Assembly (NCBI RefSeq): GCF_020360975.1
Contig: NW_025408696.1
Location: 24,062 to 88,061 of the forward strand
Direction: 5' to 3'
DNA length: 64,000 nucleotides
Source of the DNA: Hirsutella rhossiliensis
Taxonomy: Eukaryota > Ascomycota > Sordariomycetes > Hypocreales > Ophiocordycipitaceae
The stretch's first letter is position 1, and each line of letters starts with the position of its first letter. Below are positions 1 through 11,648 of this stretch, in pieces. Below the pieces are notes generated by a model that saw nothing but the letters and a program-made list of their open reading frames with translations, was not told the origin of the DNA and ran no database searches. Position numbers and translations under genes: made by a program.

Positions 1-299
1 CGCCGTAGTCGATACCTTTATAGCTCTATAACGAGAATAGTAACTATAAGGAGAATTTAGAGACGATCTATAAATACTACTTACTTATAAGCACTATAAG
101 TATATTTTATAGATATTATACGTCTACCTAGATTATATAATATACTTCTAGATAAAGGCACGATATAACGCCTTCCCGGTTAGGTTTAAAGGATAAGTAC
201 TTTCGAAACCCTACCTAAGTATAGAACTAGACTACTAGAAAATCGATTAACGCTACCTAAACGACTAAGTTATATTATTAAAACCCGATTACGGCACGC

Positions 300-1300
300 T
301 ACTCGAATACCGCGATAATTACGGTTTATTAACGAGATGTCTTTCGGAGATATATAAAACCTATAGATACGCTAAAATAGAGGAATAGTATAACGCTACT
401 CGCTCTAAGATATCCGAACCCTTAATCTTTTAAAGACTTACGTAATAAGTTAAATACGATAAAGAAAATTATAACGAAAACGTATACCTAAACTATAGAA
501 TTTATAAATACGAAAAAGCACGAGTATAGTATAAACGATATAACGGTGCACTAAAAGATTATTAGCAGTATATATAAAGGCTATAAGCCGTATTCGACTA
601 AGGAAGAATCGATATAAAAATACTACGTAAAAAATAGAAAGACGCTAAACGAAAACTCGACCTTTAGTACGAAAACGAATAGAATTACGAAGTATAGTAC
701 GTAATTAACTACGAAGTAGTATAATATAAACGATATAGCGTTAAGAAATAAGAAATCTTCGATTAGCTATAAGAAATTAGTCTCTTAAGCCCCGATATAA
801 TACTACGCGATAAAAATATAAAGAAACGATATTAATAATAAATCGAAGAAGAATACCTAAATAAAACGAATAAGGACTAAGTAAAAAACGAGGTACGCTA
901 TCTATAAAAGGGCTATAGACTAGCACGATATAATAAGATCTAAGGACCCTATATATAGCAACGGTAAGCTATAGCGACTAAATAGTATTAGATATTTAAA
1001 TCGCGGGATATTACGTACGTATACTTTTAGACTACGGCGCGATAGGCAACTATGTTTTACCTAGAGTCGTTAATCGTTACCGACTTATATAGAGATATAA
1101 GATAGATCTATATAAACTTATAAATATCGAAGGAGAGGCCTTTAACTATAATAACGGAATTATTAATATAGAGATTAATTACCTCGATATTAATATCTAG
1201 GGCTACGACGAATGAGTTAACTTTAATATTATAGATATTAAAGAACACGACCTTATATTAGGGCTTCTATAGCTATAGGAGAGCAACCTACTAATTAACT
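300..1300 (+). pseudogene. G1 gag end and aspartic protease remnant
   Basis: The stretch before about 1000 reads as a charged, stop-filled gag-like frame in which I could not identify a zinc knuckle. Around 1030-1290 a retropepsin-like reading appears: a DYGA tract near 1036, where DSGA is expected, and the closing motif HDLILGLL near 1250-1270, typical of Ty3/gypsy proteases. The protease would cut the Gag-Pol polyprotein. Many in-frame TAG/TAA codons make it dead. The gag assignment is by position only. Confidence 0.6.
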
Positions 1301-1779
1301 AGAAAACTAGCTAGCTACGTTAGGATAAAGACATAAGTTTCTAGGACTAGTAGATTTAAGAGAAAGCAAAATTTTACGATAATTTAGCTACTAAATAGGA
1401 TAAAAGGGATAACCGTTTAAGTAAATTATTACGGGCTTTAGCGATACGGACGAAAATAGTAACCGAACCGGCGGATATAATAAAATCGACTAATAAGACC
1501 TACGTACTAACTAACACGGCTATATAACCTAGCATCCAATATAAATAAAACAAAGGATATAATATAAAGATCTAAAGAGTTATTGCTATTCTAAGGAAAG
1601 ACCTTAAATAAATTAATAAAGAGCTCGAGTTAAGAGAAACTAGCTCTTAAGAGAAAGAATAAAGCTTATAAGATAGAATAAAGAATATCCCCTAGGAATA
1701 CCGGAAATATAATAAACTCTTTAAAGAAGAACTCGAGATAGGGTTACCCGAATATAGCTAATAGGACTACGAAATTTAT

Positions 1780-3060
1780 CTTAAGGATAGAATAACGCTA
1801 ACGTTCTATAAAATCTATAACCTAAACGAAAAGTAACTATAAACGCTACGCGACTACCTCGATAAGAATCTATGAAAAGGATATATACGAATATTAATAT
1901 CCGAAGTAAGCTATCTAGTTATATTTATTCTAAAGAAAAACAGTAAGCTATAACTAGTTATCGACTATAGACGCCTAAACGATATTATAATAAAGGACCG
2001 AATACTATTACCGCTTATATCGGAACTATAAGATCGACTATACGGCAAAAAATAGTTTATAGCCCTTAACCTTAAAGGCGCCTATAACTTAATACGTATA
2101 AAAAAGGGATATAAATAGATAATAGCCTTTAGAACGAAATTCGGACTATTCGAATATCTAGTAATACTATTTAGACTTATAAATATACTAGCTACCTTCT
2201 AACGGATAATTAATAATATCCTACGCGAATACTTAAATATCTTTATAGTAGTATATCTAGATAATATCCTAATCTTCTCGGACACCCTAGAAGAATATAA
2301 GGAACACGTCTATAAGGTACTCCGCGTACTTTAGAATATAAAGTTACTAGTTAAACTAGAGAAAAGTAAGTTCTATATATAGGAAGTAGACTTCCTTAGA
2401 TATACGATCTTACTAGGAGAGATACGTATATAATAAGATAAGATTAACTTAGTTAAAGAATAGCTAACGCTAAAGAACGTTAAGGACGTATAAAGTTTCC
2501 TAGGATTTATAAATTACTACCGACGATTTATTAAAGATTTCGGAAAAATTATAGCACTACTATACGACTTAATAAAGAAGGAAAAAGAATTTATATAAGA
2601 CGATAAAGCTAACGAAGCTTTCGAGTATATTAAAACTACGATTACGTAAGAACTAGTCTTAACTACCTTCGATCTAAAACGATAAATCGAACTCGAAACT
2701 AATATATTAGACTTTGCTCTAGGAGTATAAATCGGATAAAAAGATAATAAAGGAAGACTACGACTAATTACATTCTACTCGAAAAAGCTATATAGCGTAG
2801 AACTTAATTACCCTATCTACGATAAAGAATTCCTTATAATTATTTAAGCTTTTAAGGAATTTCGATACTACCTTCTCGGAAGTAAATATAAAGTTAAGGT
2901 CTATATAGATTATAAGAATATCTTATATTTTATAACGACGTAATAGTTAAACGGACGATAGATCCGATAGGCCGAATATTTATTGGAATTCGACTATGAA
3001 ATAATCTATAGAAAAGGAATAGAAAACGGTCGAGCTAATACCCTTAGTCGACGAAGTAAC
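1780..3060 (+). pseudogene. G1 reverse transcriptase and RNase H remnant
   Basis: The reading includes VIDYRRLND (about 1960-1985), a FGLFEYLV segment (about 2145-2165) and the catalytic box at 2254-2265 as YLDN followed by ILIFS. The family motif is YLDD, so the second aspartate codon has changed GAT to AAT, exactly the G-to-A change RIP makes at TpG. RNase H follows, with the ELNYPIYDKEFL segment near 2800-2835 and the terminal ANTLSRR near 3035-3055. Domain identity is secure from motif order; the enzyme is inactive because of stops and the lost catalytic residue. Confidence 0.85.
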
Positions 3061-3289
3061 TATAATATAGGGGCACCTATAGCGAAAGGATAGCTCTTAG
3101 AAATCAACGAAAACGGGAACTACTAGCAACGATAGCTAAATATAATATTTAAAGTATAACCCGATAACTCGATATACTAAAAGATCCTAAAATAAATAAA
3201 AGAATATAAAGCACTAAATAGATACGATATAGAATATTTAGAAGTTCTAATATATAAAAATAAAATCTAGATACTACTAGAATTACGAG

Positions 3290-4530
3290 ATAAAGTTATA
3301 TAAGATATATATAAATATTTAATATATAGATACTAAGGAATCTAAAGAATAATAGAATAGATTAAACGATAATATAACTTCCTATAGCTTAAGGAAGTAA
3401 TACGATAAGTTATTAAAGAATACGAACTTTACGCACGAAGTAAAGCTAAACGATATAAACTATATAGAGAATTATAACCGCTACTAGTACTAGAGAAACT
3501 ATAGGATTCGATAGCTTTCGACTATATTATAAAGCTACTACTATCGAAAGAACCTATAACTAATATTAAGTACGATAGTATATTTGTTATTACCGATAGA
3601 CTAACGAAGTATAGGTATTTTTTACTATATAAAGAAGCAAGCAATATAGAAGAGCTAGTATATATATTCCTACGAATAATTATTAGTAATTATAGACTAC
3701 CGAACGAGATTGTCTCTAATAGAGGAAGTATATTTATAGCTAAGTTTTAGTAAGCTCTTATAGTATAATTAGGGACGAAATATAAGCTTAGTATAGCTTA
3801 TTACTTATAAATAGATAGATAAATAGAACGACTTAACTAAACGCTTAAATAATATTTACGATGCTATATTAGCTACGAATAAAACGATTAGGTTAAATAG
3901 CTACTAATAGCGTAACTAGCTTATAATAGCTTAGTTACGGAAACAACTAAGCTCTTACTAGTATACGCTAATTACGGATATAACCTAGAAGTATTTAAGG
4001 TTACTCGATAAGGACTATAAGCGGAACGAGCGATACTATAAGTAGATTAGCTACGAAAATTATATAAAGAAATATAATAAGAACTTTAATTCGTTAGAGA
4101 ACGAATATCTACTTACTATAATCGGAAAAGATTATAGGGACTAATCTTTTAAGAGGGAGATATAGTCTACCTTATATAACGAAATATTAAAATAAAACGA
4201 CTAAGCAATAAAGTAGATTTTAAGAAACTTAGACCGTTTAAGGTTAAGGAAACTATTTTAAAAGTTAACTATAAACTTTCGCTACTAATAATAATACGGA
4301 TATACCCGATATTTTATATCTTATTATTAGAACTAGCGCTATGAAACGCTAAACTATAGGAAAAAATCGAAGTTAACGACGATTAAGAATATAAAGTAGA
4401 ATAAATACTAGATATAAGAAAACAAGGTTAGTAATAAGAATACCTTATTAAGTAGAAGGGATACGGACTAAAGGAAAATACCTAGGAACTACTTAAGCAC
4501 TTAACCTACTACGGCTCTCTGCTTCGACAA
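3290..4530 (+). pseudogene. G1 integrase and chromodomain remnant
   Basis: An integrase reading runs from a degenerate HHCC region (about 3290-3440) through VITDRLTKYRYF near 3588-3625 and LPNEIVSNRGSIF near 3700-3735 (DRGS expected) to the C-terminal GDIVYL segment near 4160. A chromodomain follows at about 4370-4510, with YLIK-stop-KGYG at 4441-4470 where YLVKWKGYG is expected (TGG changed to TAG). In chromoviruses the chromodomain guides integration to heterochromatin. All open frames are interrupted by RIP stops. Confidence 0.82.
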
Positions 4531-5313
4531 TTTTACTAGAAGGTTTAGGAGGGATTAAAGGACTAAGATCTATAAACTCCTTACTAATACCGAACGAGGA
4601 CTAATTCGCCTCGTTAGGAACGCCTAACGATTATAAGTTATTTGCTACCTAATGCTTATATATATCGAGCGTAGGCAAAACGCTATCCTCGGCATCTACT
4701 TCTTAGAGACTACGACGAAATAACTTAGAACTCTTTTCCTTTATACGATTCCGAATCTTTTAAATGCGAGCTAAACGATTAACGGCGATAGATATTTACG
4801 ACTAAAGATTCGCAAGCTATGCTTAAAGCTCTAATAAGGCTTCCCTAGCTTCCTCCTCTTCGGAATATAGCCTACGCTGCTCCGCTAATAATTTAGTTAC
4901 TAAAAGAAATACGTTAGCTACTCCTCGTAGAAAGAATTAGAAGACACCTATAAGAAGAGGCTACTAAAATACTATTATAATAGGGACGACTACTAGCAAT
5001 ATAATTATTACAGCGCGAAGAATTTTCGGCTATCCGATAATTCGTCTTCTTCGCCTTAAAGCATCGAGTGCACGGTATATCGGTAGGATCTCTACTTAAG
5101 TCGATATATTCGGTAAGAGCAGCGCGCTTAGAGGCTTTTCGGGAACGATTTTTTAGTATACGACTAGATATACTATTAGCAGCATATCCCGAAAGGATAA
5201 AGAGACAAGGAACGATATACTTACGCACGACGCGATAAGGGTATATTTATATACGGCGGCTAAGGCAGCTATAGTAGGTCTTGCGGATAAGACTAAAAGG
5301 AGGGGAGATATCG
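4531..5313 (+). other. G1 3' untranslated spacer with polypurine tract
   Basis: No coding motif recognised between the chromodomain and the LTR. A purine run at about 5294-5308 lies a few bases before the LTR start and fits the polypurine tract that primes plus-strand DNA synthesis. A 104-codon minus-strand open frame at 4914-5228 resembles nothing and is judged spurious. Confidence 0.5.
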
Positions 5314-5762
5314 TGTTACGACCACGGCTACTAGGCCGCTAACGGTCGACCGCGTTAAGCACGTAATACGGTCTAACGGATAAATGGTCGGCACGACTAT
5401 CTAATAGATATAGGATCGAGGGGATCGCAGAGATCTAAGTAATCTAGGATCAACGAGATTACTACGCTCTATACGATCTAACGTTAGGGATTATAGCTAG
5501 GCCTATAATCTAAGGATAGTCTCTATAGGTATATATAGCTACCTACTTTACTTCTTTAGATAGATAGCTCTCTAGCTTTTAATATAGATCTTTATTACGA
5601 TTTATCTCTAATTCTAATTACCTAGTTATAGTCTATGGTCTACGACCTCCGACTTATTACTAACGTAATATACTTATTATTGCTTAGACCACGCCTTATT
5701 ATATCTGCTAATATAAACCCCTCGATAGGTTTATCCCTTAGGAATAACACCGGTCGTTATAC
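5314..5762 (+). repeat. G1 3' LTR
   Basis: Starts TGTTACGACC directly after the polypurine tract and ends near GGTCGTTATA. The same sequence, reverse-complemented and further mutated by C/T and G/A transitions, occurs at 14525-15010, which fixes both edges. Copia-1 begins immediately at its right edge. Confidence 0.78.
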
Positions 5763-6167
5763 TACTAGCGGACATGCTATCTTATATAGATAGTTATAGC
5801 TAAACGGAAGAATCTTTTAGGACTAGATTTAGGCTGCCGTATAGCCCTAAGACTAAGGAATTCCGTGATACCTTGAGTGAATCTAGAAGTGTCTTGGTTC
5901 TACTAATATTCGTGTTTAAAGGAGGTTAGTCGTGCCGGTGTTCTTAAGAGGTCTTAGCTAGCATTCTAAGCTAGCTCTATTCCTTCGATTCCCGATTATA
6001 TGATAACTAGCAACCCGTTTAATGCATAATAATATATAAAATAACGAGCGATTCTTACTCTATAGGATAGGATTTTATCTATAATTAATATACTACTTAT
6101 TAGCTTATATAATCGGGAGAGTATATTATAGCTGCTTTATTTATAGTAGGAACACCGTTCCTTATAG
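5763..6167 (-). repeat. Copia-1 3' LTR
   Basis: Near-identical in length and sequence to 11244-11648; differences are mostly C/T and G/A transitions (for example CATGCTATC against CATGCTGTC). On the minus strand this is the downstream LTR because RNase H lies next to it. Confidence 0.88.
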
Positions 6168-6545
6168 CCTCCCTTAAAGAGTAGATTTATATACTCTTTA
6201 CTAATTTATTTATAGTAGTATATATATAGGGTAAAAACCTAATTTAGGAAAACCATTCTTATACCGTAATAGGATATATAAAAACCTATTCTTTCTTAAG
6301 GGAAAAAAAAATCCTTAGGTATATACTAATAGAAAAACCTATAGTAGGAAAAATCTATAGTTATGATAATTATTTATAGGATAACCTTATATAAGGTAAA
6401 ACCTATTATTGCTAGGAAAATCTTAATAGATAAAAACCTAGTAAATATTTCTCTACGAAACCTAAAAAGGAAAAACCTAGTAGGGGAAAGATATAGAAAG
6501 TATAAGAAATATCTAAAAACCCCTTTTAATTGCTTAGGAACTTAT

Positions 6546-8020
6546 ACTAAGGATAGACCGTTTCTAAATTTATAGAGTAATCTAGGTCTTAATTCCTTCG
6601 TAAAAATATTAGCTATATTATCTTCTAATTTAATATAAAAAACTCTAATTTCCCCTTCTCTTATACTAGTTCTAGTATAGTAATAGGCTAATCTTATATA
6701 CTTAGACCTTTTATAAAATTCCGGATTTTCAGCTAATTTAATAGCAGTAGTATTATCCGTTAAAATAGGAGGTATAGTATTAGGAATCTTAATAGATAGA
6801 TCCTTAGTAATATATTTAAAAAGCATATTTAAATAAACAGCTTCCTTATTTGCCTCCCTAAGGCTAATATACTCTGCTTCGTAGGTAGAAAGGGCAACGG
6901 CTTTCTGCTTAGAGTAAGCCTAGCTTATTATATTATTATATATATAAAAATAGTAACCGGAAAAGGATTTTCCGTCCGTTAAATCCGACGCCTAGCTAGA
7001 GTCGGTAAAACCCTTTATATATAGATAGGTAAAAGGGATATTGCAATTATATTTAATCTTTAGGCTAGGAAATTAATTTAAATATTTCTAAATTATATTT
7101 AAAGCCTTAAAATACGTCTAGTTAGGCTTAGCCGCGAATCTAGCGTAGGAAATTATAGAATATAAGATATCTAGCCTAGTAAATAAGGCTAAGTATAATA
7201 GAGATCCTATTTCTTTCTAAAATTATAATATATCTTCTTTAAAAGGTAATTCCTTTGCTTTTATAAGCTTAAAGCCTACTATAGCGGGTAAATTCGAAGT
7301 TCCTAAACCTTCTTTATTAAATTCCTTTAATTTATTTAAGGTATAATTTTCTTAGGATATATATAGCTCTTTATTTTCTCGGTTTATTATAATATTTAGA
7401 CCTAAGAAGTCTTTTATATCTCCTAAGATAGTAAAATCTAGGAATTTAGATAATTCTTTAAATAATCTTTCTTCTATTATAGATTTAGAGGGCCCTACTA
7501 TAAGAAAGTCGTCGACGTAAATTACTAAGGCTATACTATAGTCCTTATTTATAAATACTCCTTCGTCTATTAAAAGAGGAAGAAATCCGAGTTTATTTAG
7601 TATAATTTTTAAATAATTATACTAGAGCTTAGGACTTTATTTTAGGATATATAATGCTTTCTTTAGCTTTGCTTTAATTTGACCGGTTTTATATAGGTCT
7701 TGGAATTTAGTTAATTTAATTCCTTTAGCTCTATAAGCTAATCTATGTTTTAAATAATATTCTTTAAGAGCGTATTCTTCGTAGCCTATAGGAAGATCGA
7801 TATATACTTCGCTATCTATATCGGTATATACGAAGGCATTTATTATATCTATTTACAAAGCTTCGAATTTATAGATAATAGCTAAAATAAGTAGAATTCT
7901 AATAGATTCGGTCTAGCTGTAGTCGAGAAGGTATCTAGGAAATCTAAGCTATAGATCTGCTTAAATCCCTATATTACGAAACAGGCTTTATATTTTATTA
8001 TATTATTTTAACTATCCTTC
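6546..8020 (-). pseudogene. Copia-1 reverse transcriptase and RNase H remnant
   Basis: On the minus strand, 6546-6826 reads as the C-terminal RNase H of copia Pol: DNTTAIKLAENPEF, then RSKYIRLAYYYTR, then EDNIANIFTKEL. The reverse transcriptase box reads ALVIYVDDFL at about 7504-7532 with both catalytic aspartates intact. Family and strand are certain; the many stop codons make the gene non-functional. Confidence 0.88.
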
Positions 8021-8559
8021 TTAATAGTATAGACCTAGCGGCCTCTTATAGCCTCCCTATCCCTAGGGAGGTAGGAAAACTCCTAAGTTTTATATTTAAT
8101 TAGCTAGATAATTTCCTTAATTATAGCTTCTTTCTAAAATGCTATTTTAGGGCTATTTATTGCCTATTTATAGGTCTTTAGAATTTTTAGATCCTGATTT
8201 TCTATACTAGCTAGAATTAACTCTATAAAATCGTAGTTTAGAAATAAATTAACGTTAGGGTATTCGATATAGTTAGAATCGAACCCTTCTAGCCTCTTAG
8301 GTAATTCTACTACTATTTTACTAGTAGTAGGAATAGGATCGTTATTTAGAGACTCTTCTTCTATAGAGGGCGAGGGACTTTTATCTCTAGGTTTTCTAGT
8401 AGCTTCCTCTATAGGGATATAGCTTTCTAGCTTATCTTTATTCGGAATAAAATTAAAATTAAAGGTATTATTACTACTAGAGATTTCTAGATTTTTTATA
8501 AATTTATTTTCTAGTATAGTAATATCTCTAGAGATAGTAATCTTTCTCTTAGAAAAATC

Positions 8560-9760
8560 CTAGATTTTATATGCATTTTCTAAATAGCCTACTATTATTC
8601 CTTAAAAGCTCTATTTATTTACTTATCTTTAGGGTCTTTATTCTTATAATATATAAGGCTTCCGAAGGTCTTAATTTTATTTAAGGTCTCGAAGGGTAGT
8701 ATTATATTATCCATCTTTTCTATAGGACTTTTAAATCCTATCGCAGAATGCGGTGATCTATTATATAAATAGGTAGCTATTAAAACAGCTTCTCCTATAG
8801 ATATTTAGGAAGCCTAGCAGTAAATAAAAGAGCTCGTACTTTTCTAATATAGTACGATTTATTCTTTCTATTCTACTGTTAGATTCCGGCGTCCTAGGAG
8901 GACTAGAATTAAAGGTAATTCCTTCTTTTTCGCAATAGAGTTTTATTTTATATATAAATTCTTTAGCATAATTAGAAAATGCTTCTCTAATCCTAGTATT
9001 TTTAGGGTTATTTTCTACCTTATTTTTAAATTCTAGGAACCTATCTAGAGCTTCTCCCTTTTTTCGAAGAAGGTATATTTCTAGATATTAGGTTCCTACG
9101 TCTAGGAAAGAAATATAATAGTAATATTTATTATAAGTAGGCACTTTAATTAGCCCCTAAATATCTAATACTATTTTTTCTAAATAAGAATAAGACTTAT
9201 ATAAAGGTTGTTTATTAACCTTATTCGTTGCTTTAGCTCTAATATATATTTCGCATTGCCTTATTTTATTTTCCTCTTCTAAAGGCATTTTTATATCCTT
9301 ATTATATCTTTTTAATATTTCTAAAATAGCCCTACTATTTATATGCCCTAAGCGTAAGTGCTAAGTATAAAAATCTATATCCTTTGCTTTTAAAGACGTA
9401 ATAAGGATTAATTAGCTTTCTAATAAAGGTTCTATAAGAATATAATATAATTTATTTCTAAGAAATCCTTTAGTAAGGACCTTAGCCTTATTATCTAATA
9501 AAAGGACTTTATTTCCTCCTATTAAGGCATAGGTATTATTAAAATAAGATTAGGATAGTATATTTACCCCTAATTCGGGTATATAAAAGCAGTCTCGAAG
9601 GATATACCTTTTTCTACTATGCGGGAACTTAAATACTAAGTCCCCCTTTCCTTTTACTAATATAAAGGAAGCTTTTCCCTAGCAAACTTTAGACTTAATT
9701 TCTTTATAGTTAATAAGGAAATTCTTATTAGATACTATATGCCTAGTAGCTCCGGTATTA
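8560..9760 (-). pseudogene. Copia-1 integrase remnant
   Basis: The diagnostic minus-strand reading is PRTPESNSRIERI around 8870-8912, matching the copia integrase segment that carries the catalytic glutamate (family consensus PxTPxxNGxxER). Upstream minus-strand sequence to about 9760 is compatible with the rest of the core, the GAG-pre-integrase zinc domain and protease but is too interrupted to place residues. Stops throughout. Confidence 0.7.
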
Positions 9761-11000
9761 TATATAAAATCAAAGATCCTTTTATTCTTATAACTAGGAA
9801 ATCCTCCTTCTCTTACCTTTAAGACTAATTCCTTTATTCTAGGAATCGAGGCTTTTAGAGGTCCTAAAAGAGAGTCTTTATTAGCTTCTACTATAGGGGT
9901 AATTATAGAGGTTAAAATTACCTCTAAATCCTTAGACGTATATATAGGGGTCGGGGCCCTAGAGAGGTCTATAAGGTCGATATCTAGGTCTATATTTTCT
10001 TCTTACGAAGCTATATTTAAGACCTTATTACTATCTTCCGAATCGGACTCTAGCTTAGTAATTCGAGCCTTCCTTCTTTTATTAGTAGTAGAAATACTAC
10101 TAAAAGGGGATTTCTTCCTAGAAGAAGAAGAAGATTTTCTCTTCTTAGAAATTCGAGTCCTATTATCCTTTTTTCCTTTATTTAATACCTAATAAGCGGG
10201 AGCCTTATTCGGGTATAATTTATAGCAATTTACTATAAAATGCCCTGGTTTTTTATATTCCTTATAATAAGGAGTATCCGTAGAATTTCTATAGGATTTC
10301 TAAGGCTTCCTTCGTATTAAGAAGGCTTTCTCTAAAGATTCGTCTATATCCTCTATTCTTCTAGCTTCGTCTAAAAGACTAGCTATAAGGGTTTCGAGGG
10401 TAAACGTCGTAGAATTATACCTAAGGCTCTACGTAATATTTATAATATAGCTTCTAAATTCCTTATTAAGGCAATTAAGAATCCATGCTATAAGAATAAC
10501 TTCTAGAATTTCTATATTATAGGATTTTAAATCCTCGTAGATTTCCTTTACCTTATAAAGGCATTTCTCTAAATTAGAATCCGAGGGACTAAGATTAAAG
10601 AGCTGCTTAATAAGCAGATAATTCGACGAAAAGTTCGACGGATTATATAGCTTTTTAAGCTTATCTTACGCTTCTTTAGCATTTTTTAGATACCGAATTT
10701 ATATTAAGGGACTATCTTCGACTCGAAGGAATATTATAGATAAAGCCTCCGTAGTCTATATATAATTTACTTGCTCTAGAGCAGTAATAAGCTTTTTTTT
10801 TATAAGGATAGCTTCTATCCTCGTAGTCTATAAGGTATAATTTAAATTTCCCTTAAGTCTAGTAAATTCGTATTCTTTCTATCTACCTATTTTATATAAA
10901 TTCGGTATTATTTCGTTCGTAGGGATCGAGAAGTCTAGACGGGAGTTTAAGAGCGTAGGAAGGTAGAAGAAGTCGTTAGGCGGATTTTCGAAAGGAATTT
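9761..11000 (-). pseudogene. Copia-1 gag remnant with zinc knuckle
   Basis: A CCHC zinc knuckle is visible on the minus strand at about 10222-10266, reading YYKEYKKPGHFIVNC: the His and last Cys survive, the first two Cys codons have become Tyr by transition. The rest to about 11000 reads as a charged, interrupted capsid-like frame. Position next to the 5' LTR supports gag. Confidence 0.65.
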
Positions 11001-11243
11001 TAATCGGGTATTTCGATAAGGAATTTCAAAGGTATAAGTTAATTTCCCGGCTTAAAAGGAGCAAGCCGGGCTTATAACCTCTAAAGGTATATAAGCAAAA
11101 GCGGAATTTTAGGAAATTAAGGAATCACATAAGACTATATAATAGAGGGGAAGAAGGAGTATAAGGTAGGATTTTCAACGGAATTTATTAGTAGTATATT
11201 AGTATATAGAAGAGGTATTAAAGTTAATGATTCTATCTCTATC

Positions 11244-11648
11244 TACTAGCGGACATGCTGTCTTATATAGACAGTTATAGCTAAACGGAAGAACCTTTCG
11301 GGACCAGATTTAGGCTGCCGTATAGCCCTAAGACTAAGGAATTCTGTGATACCTCGAGTAAATCTAGAAGTATCTTAGTTCTACTAATATTCGTGTTTAA
11401 AGGAGGTTGGTCGTGCCGGTGTTCTTAAGAGGTCTTAGCTAGCATTCTAAGCTAGCTCTATTCCTTCGATTCCCGATTGTACGATAACCGGCAACCCGTT
11501 TAATGTATAATAACATGCAAAATACCGAGCGATTCTTGCTCTATAGGATGGGATTTTCTCTATAATTAATATACTACTTATTAGCTTATATAATCGGGAG
11601 AGTATATTATAGCTGCTTTATTTATAGTAGGAACACCGTTCCTTATAG
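11244..11648 (-). repeat. Copia-1 5' LTR
   Basis: Direct repeat of 5763-6167. It retains more CA/TG than the 3' copy. No clear primer-binding site matching the half-tRNA type of Copia-2/-3 is visible beside it. Confidence 0.88.

Larger units (their letters stand above)
1..5762 (+). mobile_element. Ty3/gypsy chromovirus G1, copy 1 (RIP-destroyed, 5' end outside window)
   Basis: A degraded LTR retrotransposon on the plus strand. Reading through the stops, domains occur in the order protease, reverse transcriptase, RNase H, integrase, chromodomain, polypurine tract, LTR, which is the Ty3/gypsy chromovirus order. Almost every CA and TG dinucleotide is gone and in-frame CAA/CAG codons have become TAA/TAG, the RIP signature. 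The 5' LTR and start of gag lie left of the window. A second copy, reversed and truncated, lies at 14525-18455 and aligns with it across LTR and pol. It cannot encode a protein now. Confidence 0.9.
5763..11648 (-). mobile_element. Ty1/copia element Copia-1 (complete, RIP-mutated, minus strand)
   Basis: Two directly repeated LTRs of about 405 bp (5763-6167 and 11244-11648) bracket an internal region that reads on the minus strand as gag with zinc knuckle, integrase, reverse transcriptase and RNase H, the Ty1/copia order. Stops are frequent and CA/TG strongly reduced, but less completely than in G1: the YVDD box survives. No clean 5-bp target duplication could be read at the outer edges, possibly because RIP changed it. 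The element abuts the G1 LTR exactly at its left end. Confidence 0.88.

Noticed and set aside
4914..6826. Open frames at 4914-5228 (minus) and 6363-6575 (plus) as genes
   Set aside because: Both lie in RIP-altered retroelement DNA, show no family motif and overlap assigned element parts. The frame at 6542-6826 (minus) is a piece of Copia-1 RNase H.
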